Shown here piece by piece: positions 59,690-64,000 of a stretch of 64,000 bases of DNA. A program made the translations under genes and the position numbers. The stretch's first letter is position 1. The number at the start of each line of letters is the position of its first letter. The stretch is from an uncultured Eubacteriales bacterium (GTDB lineage: Bacteria; Bacillota; Clostridia; Oscillospirales; Acutalibacteraceae). The stretch lies in assembly GCA_900318495.1 (NCBI GenBank), contig ONLA01000014.1:1-64000 (forward strand), read 5' to 3'. The notes beneath the pieces are model-generated. The model was not told where the DNA came from. It worked only from the letters and a program-made list of their open reading frames with translations, and did no database searches.

Positions 59690-59839
59690 ATGAGAGTTAA
59701 AATCACATTGGCCTGCACAGAGTGCAAACAGCGAAACTACAACACAATGAAGAACAAGAAGAACAGTCCCGACAGACTTCAAATGAACAAGTACTGCCGC
59801 TTCTGTAAGAAACACACTCTTCACAAGGAAACTAAATAA
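59690..59839 (+). CDS. rpmG: 50S ribosomal protein L33
   Basis: The 49-aa protein [20 protein letters not shown]... keeps the two zinc-binding pairs, CTEC (9-12) and CRFC (37-40). The start follows CGGGAGGTGCCGTT. It is the usual first gene before secE in Bacillota. The zinc-binding form is used when zinc is sufficient; a zinc-free paralogue, if any, is outside the window. Confidence 0.95.
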   Translation: MRVKITLACTECKQRNYNTMKNKKNSPDRLQMNKYCRFCKKHTLHKETK

Positions 59840-59850
59840 GGAGGTACATT

Positions 59851-60159
59851 ATGGCTGATAAGAAGTCTGACGCTAAAAAGGCAGACGTTAAGAAGGCAGA
59901 CGCCCAAAAGCCCGTTTCAAAAAAAGCGGACGCCAAAAAAGCTGCCAAGAAAAAGCCCAATGTTTTTCAAAGGCTTTGGAAGTACCTCGTTGCTTGTAAG
60001 GGTGAACTGAAGAAAATAACATGGCCTACCGCAAGGCAGACAACAAAGAACTTCGGTATTGTTATTGCCGTAATCGTAATCATGGGCTTGTTTATCTTTG
60101 CTCTTGACCGCGGTTTATTTGCTTTACTCGGTCTTGTTATGGACACAACTTCTGTATAA
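59851..60159 (+). CDS. secE: Preprotein translocase subunit SecE
   Basis: SecE is an essential part of the SecYEG channel. The 102-aa protein has an unusually long Lys/Ala-rich N-terminus (about 1-35, several ADVKKAD-like steps). The conserved amphipathic helix and single membrane helix follow: LVACKGELKKITWPTARQTT near 45-64 and FGIVIAVIVIMGLFIFALD near 66-84. The gene follows rpmG by 11 bases with an AAGGAGGTACATT site. Confidence 0.93.
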   Translation: MADKKSDAKKADVKKADAQKPVSKKADAKKAAKKKPNVFQRLWKYLVACKGELKKITWPTARQTTKNFGIVIAVIVIMGLFIFALDRGLFALLGLVMDTTSV

Positions 60160-60200
60160 CAGCGTGTTATTACTAAGCTTACGAAAGGAAGAAAGTTGTA

Positions 60201-60728
60201 ATGCCTGATTCAGAAGCAAGGTGGTATGTTATTCATACCTATTCGGGTTACGAAAACAAGGTTGCGAGCGACCTGCTTTCAACCGCGGAAAACCGCAATT
60301 TGCAGGATATGATTATCGACGCTAAGGTTCCGACCGAAATTGTTACCGAAACAGTAGGCGACAAAACCAAAGAGGTTGAGAACAAGATTTATCCCTGCTA
60401 TGTTTTTGTAAAAATGATCTACACCGATGAAACATGGTATGTAGTGCGCAATATTCGCGGCTGCACGGGCTTTGTCGGACCGGGATCAAAACCCGTTCCT
60501 CTTACCGACGCGGAGGTTTACAGAATGGGCGTTGAACAAAGAGTTGTTAAGGTGTCCTATTCGGTAGGCGATTCGGTACGAATTATTGATGGTCCTCTTG
60601 AGGACTTCGTCGGTGTTGTAGACGAGCTTGATACCGACAAAAACTATGTCCGCGTAGTTGTTTCTATGTTCGGACGTGAAACTCCCGTTGAGCTTGAAAT
60701 CGCTCAGGCGGAGTTGGCAGAAGAATAA
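60201..60728 (+). CDS. nusG: Transcription elongation factor NusG
   Basis: NusG binds RNA polymerase and aids elongation and Rho- or pausing-related control. The 175-aa protein shows WYVIHTYSGYENKVASDLL (about 8-26), YPCYVFVKMIYTDETWYVVR near 66-85 and the C-terminal KOW domain with IIDGPLEDFVGVVDELD. The start follows AAAGGAAGAAAGTTGTA. It is followed by a small hairpin, then rplK. Confidence 0.95.
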   Translation: MPDSEARWYVIHTYSGYENKVASDLLSTAENRNLQDMIIDAKVPTEIVTETVGDKTKEVENKIYPCYVFVKMIYTDETWYVVRNIRGCTGFVGPGSKPVPLTDAEVYRMGVEQRVVKVSYSVGDSVRIIDGPLEDFVGVVDELDTDKNYVRVVVSMFGRETPVELEIAQAELAEE

Positions 60729-60730
60729 TC

Positions 60731-60748
60731 AGCCGTAAGCGGCTTTTT
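60731..60748 (+). terminator. Weak intrinsic terminator after nusG
   Basis: AGCCG-TAAG-CGGCT followed by TTTTATT. The short stem suggests partial termination before the L11/L1 genes. Confidence 0.5.
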
Positions 60749-60763
60749 ATTGGGAACTCAAGT

Positions 60764-60812
60764 TCCCTGTGGGAGGGACCCTACACAGTGGCGTTCCGCA
60801 ATTTACCACGAA
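60764..60812 (+). promoter_or_regulatory. Leader motif upstream of rplK
   Basis: CTGTGGGAGGGACC followed by CACAG forms a small stem with a GGGAGG loop region. A similar GTGGGAGG motif lies before rplA, suggesting a shared autoregulatory leader, probably for L1 binding. Inference. Confidence 0.45.
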
Positions 60813-60831
60813 TTTTGGAGGTGCAAACACA

Positions 60832-61234
60832 ATGGCTCAAAAGGTTGTAGGCTTAATTAACTACTCCGGCTCCGCCTGTAGGACCGGCGCTCGGTCAGCA
60901 CGGCGTAAACATTGTTGCGTTCACAAAGGATTTTAATGAGCGTACAAAGAATGACATCGGTCTTATTATTCCTGTTGTAATCACAGTATACGCGGACCGT
61001 TCGTTCACATTTATTACAAAGACTCCGCCCGCAGCGGTTCTTTTAAAGAAAGCATGCAATATCAACAGCGGTTCCGGCGTTCCTAACAAAACAAAGGTTG
61101 CCAAAATCACAAGAGAGCAGCTCACTAAGATTGCCGAGCAGAAAATGCCCGACCTCAACGCGGGTTCGCTTGACGCGGCTATCAGCATGATTGCGGGTAC
61201 CGCAAGAAGCATGGGTATTACAGTAGTTGACTAA
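60832..61234 (+). pseudogene. rplK: 50S ribosomal protein L11, frameshifted
   Basis: ATG 60832 opens MAQKVVGLI in the normal frame. The next nine codons of a standard L11 (lysine-leucine-glutamine-isoleucine-proline and so on) are missing. After only four bases, the sequence resumes at [18 protein letters not shown] in the +1 frame and then runs unbroken for 123 codons to the normal end (MGITVVD). Nine plus nine plus 123 residues equals the standard 141, so 23 nt have been lost. Translated as it stands, the protein stops after about 35 codons. Either the sequence has an assembly or sequencing error, or the gene is truly broken. Ribosome binding site TGGAGGTGCAAACACA is normal. Confidence 0.85.
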
Positions 61235-61241
61235 TTAATCC

Positions 61242-61272
61242 GGGTGGGAGGATGTTTCCGCTTGACCACCTA
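61242..61272 (+). promoter_or_regulatory. Leader motif upstream of rplA
   Basis: GGTGG / CCACC pair around GAGGATGTTTCCGCTTGA, just ahead of the rplA ribosome binding site. It shares GTGGGAGG with the rplK leader. Confidence 0.45.
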
Positions 61273-61289
61273 AGTATGGAGGAAAACTG

Positions 61290-61985
61290 ATGAAACACGG
61301 TAAGAAGTATGTTGACGCTGCTAAGCTCGTTGACAGAACCAAATTATATGATACAAACGAGGCTCTGGATACAGTTATTAAAACAGCCACAGCTAAGTTT
61401 GACGAAACCGTTGAGCTTCACGTAAAGCTCGGCGTTGACAGCCGTCACGCTGACCAGCAGGTTAGAGGCGCGGTTGTTCTTCCCAACGGTACAGGTAAAA
61501 ACGTTAGGGTTCTTGCTATCTGCAAGGGCGCGAACGAAGATCTTGCCAAGGAAGCAGGCGCTGACTATGTAGGCGCCGAGGATATGACACAGAAGATTCA
61601 GCAGGAAAACTGGATGGACTTCGACGTTTTGGTTACAACACCCGACTGCATGGGTCTTGTAGGACGTCTCGGTAGAATCCTCGGTCCGCGCGGTCTTATG
61701 CCTAACCCCAAGGCAGGTACCGTTACTCCCGACATTGCCAGAGCAATCAGGGAAGCCAAGGCAGGTAAGATTGAATACCGTCTTGACAAAACAAACATCA
61801 TTCACTGCCCCATCGGCAAGGTTAGCTTCGGCGCAGACAAGCTTTCCGAGAACCTTAACACTCTTATAGAAGCTATCATCAAGGCTAAGCCTGCCGCCGC
61901 AAAGGGTCAGTATGTGCGCTCAATCGCCGTTACTTCAACAATGGGTCCGAGCGTAAGAATGAACCCCACCAAGTTTGGCGCTTAA
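61290..61985 (+). CDS. rplA: 50S ribosomal protein L1
   Basis: The 231-aa protein is standard L1: [40 protein letters not shown], then [20 protein letters not shown] (near 126-145) and [21 protein letters not shown]1 forms the mobile stalk by the exit site and represses its own mRNA in many bacteria. The start is behind TATGGAGGAAAACTG. Confidence 0.96.
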   Translation: MKHGKKYVDAAKLVDRTKLYDTNEALDTVIKTATAKFDETVELHVKLGVDSRHADQQVRGAVVLPNGTGKNVRVLAICKGANEDLAKEAGADYVGAEDMTQKIQQENWMDFDVLVTTPDCMGLVGRLGRILGPRGLMPNPKAGTVTPDIARAIREAKAGKIEYRLDKTNIIHCPIGKVSFGADKLSENLNTLIEAIIKAKPAAAKGQYVRSIAVTSTMGPSVRMNPTKFGA

Positions 61986-62011
61986 TTTTAATTAAGTTAC
62001 CAATATATTTT

Positions 62012-62130
62012 CTTGCAGTTCTAAAGACAGTAGGTGCGAAAGCGTAAAGATTTATCTGCCTGCCGAGGAAAGTGCAACTACATTTATGTATTTGTCAACT
62101 GTCCGAGGTATGTCTTCGGACAGTTTTTTC
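62012..62130 (+). ncRNA. L10 leader (rplJ-rplL autoregulatory element)
   Basis: The region between rplA and rplJ carries the L10(L12)4 binding motif, seen in GACAGTAGGTGCGAAAGC and CTGCCTGCCGAGGAAAGTGC. It is followed by an attenuator hairpin, ACTGTCCGA / TCGGACAGT plus T6 (62098-62129). When L10-L12 complex is in excess it binds the leader and favours termination before rplJ. Confidence 0.85.
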
Positions 62131-62168
62131 TTGAACTGCGGTATTAAAAAATATCGGAGGTGAATTTT

Positions 62169-62738
62169 TTGCCAAGTCAAAGCGTTTTAGAGCAAAAGAA
62201 GCAAATCGTCGCAGAGCTTTCCGACAGACTCAAAAACTCTATCACAGGTCTTGTAGTAAGCTATCAGGGCATTAACACTGAGGATGACACAAAGCTCAGA
62301 AAAGAGCTTCGTGAAAACGATGTAAAGTACACGGTTGTTAAGAACACACTTCTTTCACGCGCGTGTGATGAAGCCGGTCTTGAGGACATCAAGTCAGTGC
62401 TCGAGGGTACAACAGCTCTTGCGACAAGCGACAGTGAATATGCTGCCGCAGCGAGAATCCTCTGCAATTACGCGAAGGATCACGAAAACTTCAAAGTTAA
62501 GGCAGGTTATCTTGACGGCGCTGTAATTGATATGGACACAATCACAGCTCTTTCAAAGCTCCCCACCAGAGAAGTTCTTCTCGCAAACGTACTCGGAGCG
62601 TTCCAGGCTCCTATCGCTGCATTTGCCCGTGTTATGCAGGCTGTTGCAGATGAAGGCGGTTTTGAGGAATGTCTCGCAAAGAAGGCAGCCGAGGCTCCCG
62701 CTGAGGAAGCTCCTGCCGAGGAAGCAGCAGCGGAATAA
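62169..62738 (+). CDS. rplJ: 50S ribosomal protein L10
   Basis: The start is set at TTG 62169 (189 aa, MPSQSVLEQKKQIVAELSD) because CGGAGGTGAATTT is optimally placed. A GTG at 62160 falls inside that site and is rejected. The protein shows RLKNSITGLVVSYQGI, TVVKNTLLSRA near 58-68 and an Ala/Glu-rich C-terminus (EAPAEEAPAEEAAAE), somewhat longer than usual. L10 holds the L7/L12 dimers and, with them, binds the leader just upstream. Confidence 0.94.
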   Translation: MPSQSVLEQKKQIVAELSDRLKNSITGLVVSYQGINTEDDTKLRKELRENDVKYTVVKNTLLSRACDEAGLEDIKSVLEGTTALATSDSEYAAAARILCNYAKDHENFKVKAGYLDGAVIDMDTITALSKLPTREVLLANVLGAFQAPIAAFARVMQAVADEGGFEECLAKKAAEAPAEEAPAEEAAAE

Positions 62739-62787
62739 GCTGCGCAAAAAATAAAATTAACTAATAACATAATCGGAGGTAAATAAA

Positions 62788-63165
62788 ATGGCATCAGAGA
62801 AAATTACTGCTATTATTGAAGAATTAAAAGGCCTCACAGTTCTCGAGCTTTCAGAGCTTGTACACGCTGTAGAGGATGAGTTTGGCGTATCCGCTGCCGC
62901 TGCTGTTGCAGTTGCAGGTCCCGCGGACGCAGGCGCTGCCGCTGCCGCTGAGCAGACAGAGTTCGACGTTATCCTTAAGAGCGCAGGCGCTAACAAGATT
63001 AAGGTTATCAAGGCTGTTCGTGAAGTTACAGGTCTTGGCCTTAAGGAAGCTAAGGCTCTCGTTGACGGCGCTCCCAAGACCGTTAAGGAGCAGGCTTCCA
63101 AGGAAGACGCTGAGTCAATCAAGGGCAAGCTCGAAGAAGCAGGCGCAGAGGTTGAGCTTAAGTAA
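62788..63165 (+). CDS. rplL: 50S ribosomal protein L7/L12
   Basis: The 125-aa protein starts after CGGAGGTAAATAAA. The N-terminal dimerisation helices ([20 protein letters not shown]) are followed by the Ala/Gly-rich hinge (about 33-60) and the factor-binding C-terminal domain with [20 protein letters not shown]. It is the last gene of this part of the ribosomal operon and is closed by a terminator. Confidence 0.96.
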   Translation: MASEKITAIIEELKGLTVLELSELVHAVEDEFGVSAAAAVAVAGPADAGAAAAAEQTEFDVILKSAGANKIKVIKAVREVTGLGLKEAKALVDGAPKTVKEQASKEDAESIKGKLEEAGAEVELK

Positions 63166-63187
63166 TTTTTGCTTAATAGTTTTTACA

Positions 63188-63217
63188 GGAGCTGTTCGTT
63201 TGAGCAGCTCCTTTTTT
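63188..63217 (+). terminator. Terminator after rplL
   Basis: GGAGCTG...CAGCTCC stem with a T7 run. No rpoB follows; the next gene is rnfC with its own promoter. Confidence 0.88.
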
Positions 63218-63275
63218 TGCCCAAAATTTAGCAAACTAACCAAAAAAACAATCGCCAATTGTGCAGGTTAAACTA

Positions 63276-63304
63276 TTGGTATAGGCGCGATAATGTGTTA
63301 TAAT
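63276..63304 (+). promoter_or_regulatory. rnfC promoter
   Basis: TTGGTA, 17-nt spacer, TATAAT, 40 bases before the start. Confidence 0.8.
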
Positions 63305-63344
63305 TAATACATATGCGCAAAACTCTGAATTCGGAGGGGGATAT

Positions 63345-64000
63345 ATGAAAATACACGGAATAAGGGTGCCGCATCACAAAAACACCGCTGATAAAGCGCC
63401 CGTAAGACTTGCGCTGCCAAGCGTGCTGACTGTTCCAATGTCAATGCACATCGGCAGACCGTCCGCGCCTGTAGTAAAAAAAGGAGATTACGTTAAGGTC
63501 GGTCAGAAAATTGCCGACGCGAGCGCTTATGTTTCCGCGCCTGTTCACTCGGGTGTGTCGGGAACGGTTGAAAAGGTTGACGAAATTATTATTTCAAACG
63601 GACAAAAAGTACCCTGCGTTGTTATTAAGCCCGACGGCTTGCAGGAGCGGTTCGAGGGCATTAAGCCTCCTGTTATTACCGACCACAAAAGCTTTGTTCA
63701 GGCTGTTGCCGACAGCGGTTCGGTAGGCTTGGGCGGCGCAGGCTTTCCCACAAACGTAAAGCTCAACGTCCGCGAGCTGAGCGAGATTGAAGCGGTGGTA
63801 ATTAACGCCGCCGAATGTGAGCCGTACATAACCTCGGACACGCGCACAATTATGGACAAGGCTGAATATGTTTTTAAAGGCATTGACGCCTTCAAAAAGT
63901 ATATGAAAATTCCGCGCTATATCATTGGAATCGAGGATAACAAGCAACAGGCGATAGCTGTTCTCAGAAAGCTTGCCAAGGACAGGGACGATGTTGAAAT
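63345..64000 (+). CDS. rnfC: RnfC electron transport complex subunit (5' part)
   Basis: The gene starts with ATG after TTCGGAGGGGGATAT and continues past the window edge, so about 218 residues are visible. The text MKIHGIRVPHHKNTADKAPV, KKGDYVKVGQKIADA, SAPVHSGVSGTVEKV and then GLGGAGFPTNVKL and VINAAECEPYITSDTR is typical of RnfC. RnfC carries NADH-binding and 4Fe-4S domains in the ferredoxin:NAD+ ion-pumping Rnf complex of anaerobes; the cluster part is not yet reached here. The remaining rnf genes presumably follow. Confidence 0.93.
   Translation, partial: MKIHGIRVPHHKNTADKAPVRLALPSVLTVPMSMHIGRPSAPVVKKGDYVKVGQKIADASAYVSAPVHSGVSGTVEKVDEIIISNGQKVPCVVIKPDGLQERFEGIKPPVITDHKSFVQAVADSGSVGLGGAGFPTNVKLNVRELSEIEAVVINAAECEPYITSDTRTIMDKAEYVFKGIDAFKKYMKIPRYIIGIEDNKQQAIAVLRKLAKDRDDVE

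Noticed and set aside
60895..61212. Minus-strand 105-codon frame over rplK
   Set aside because: Antisense of the L11 coding sequence; the sense frame matches L11 residue by residue.

Overview
The window is about 64 kb of chromosomal DNA from a low-to-mid GC Gram-positive anaerobe, most likely a gut or rumen Clostridia of the Ruminococcaceae/Oscillospiraceae type. This placement is inferred from gene content: a type I dockerin on a secreted protein, a FabK-type fatty acid synthesis operon, an archaeal-type prolyl-tRNA synthetase, the start of an Rnf operon, AGGAGG-like ribosome binding sites and near-consensus TTGACA-17-TATAAT promoters. No prophage, CRISPR array or transposase gene is visible. 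Small non-autonomous repeats are common.

Layout. 1-3.2 kb: a glmS-type ribozyme leads a nagB / GlmU-like acyltransferase / glmM operon. 3.3-8.1 kb: small PH-like and secreted proteins, then a minus-strand trio of a zinc-ribbon membrane protein, a TPM-domain protein with a Ser-Ser-Cys triad tail, and a radical SAM/SPASM enzyme. 8.2-12.2 kb: gltX, glnS and a short-chain reductase. 12.3-14.7 kb: Crp/Fnr regulator, azlCD and mntP. 14.7-19.3 kb: a 3-copy 99-bp tandem repeat, a TetR regulator divergent from a fakA-fakB-plsY acyl-phosphate cassette, and a small membrane protein. 19.6-26.8 kb: the rimP-nusA-ylxR-ylxQ-infB-rbfA-nrnA-truB operon on the minus strand. 26.9 kb: tRNA-Thr. 27.3-32.4 kb: lysC, hom and a class A PBP on the minus strand. 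33.3-41.3 kb: fabK-fabD-fabG-fabF-accB-fabZ-accC-accD-accA. 41.3-47.3 kb: two DUF218/YdcF-type membrane proteins, a decayed epimerase, a zinc-ribbon protein and a dockerin-bearing putative cysteine protease. 47.4-53.1 kb: argS, DUF1934, murI, metA and proS. 53.4-58.4 kb: a MutS-like ATPase, an ECF S-component, aspS and an XRE regulator. 58.7-64 kb: an unrecognised protein, then rpmG-secE-nusG-rplK-rplA-rplJ-rplL and the start of rnfC.

How the genes work together. The first operon looks like a UDP-GlcNAc precursor route in which NagB may run in the aminating direction, because the GlcN6P-sensing ribozyme makes sense as feedback on GlcN6P synthesis. FakA/FakB make acyl-phosphate and PlsY consumes it, so that cassette is a complete first step for using exogenous fatty acids, complementing the de novo operon at 33-41 kb. 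The radical SAM / Cys-tail / zinc-ribbon trio looks like a peptide-modification system whose substrate may be the membrane-anchored tail.

Two interspersed palindromic repeat families run through the intergenic regions: a MITE-like element with roughly 26-bp inverted ends starting ATACTAAT, and a 35-40 bp REP-like hairpin. Several MITE copies abut gene 3' ends and even supply stop codons. rplK carries an apparent 23-nt deletion and frameshift, which is either an assembly error or a real lesion. All calls come from reading the sequence; no database search was run.
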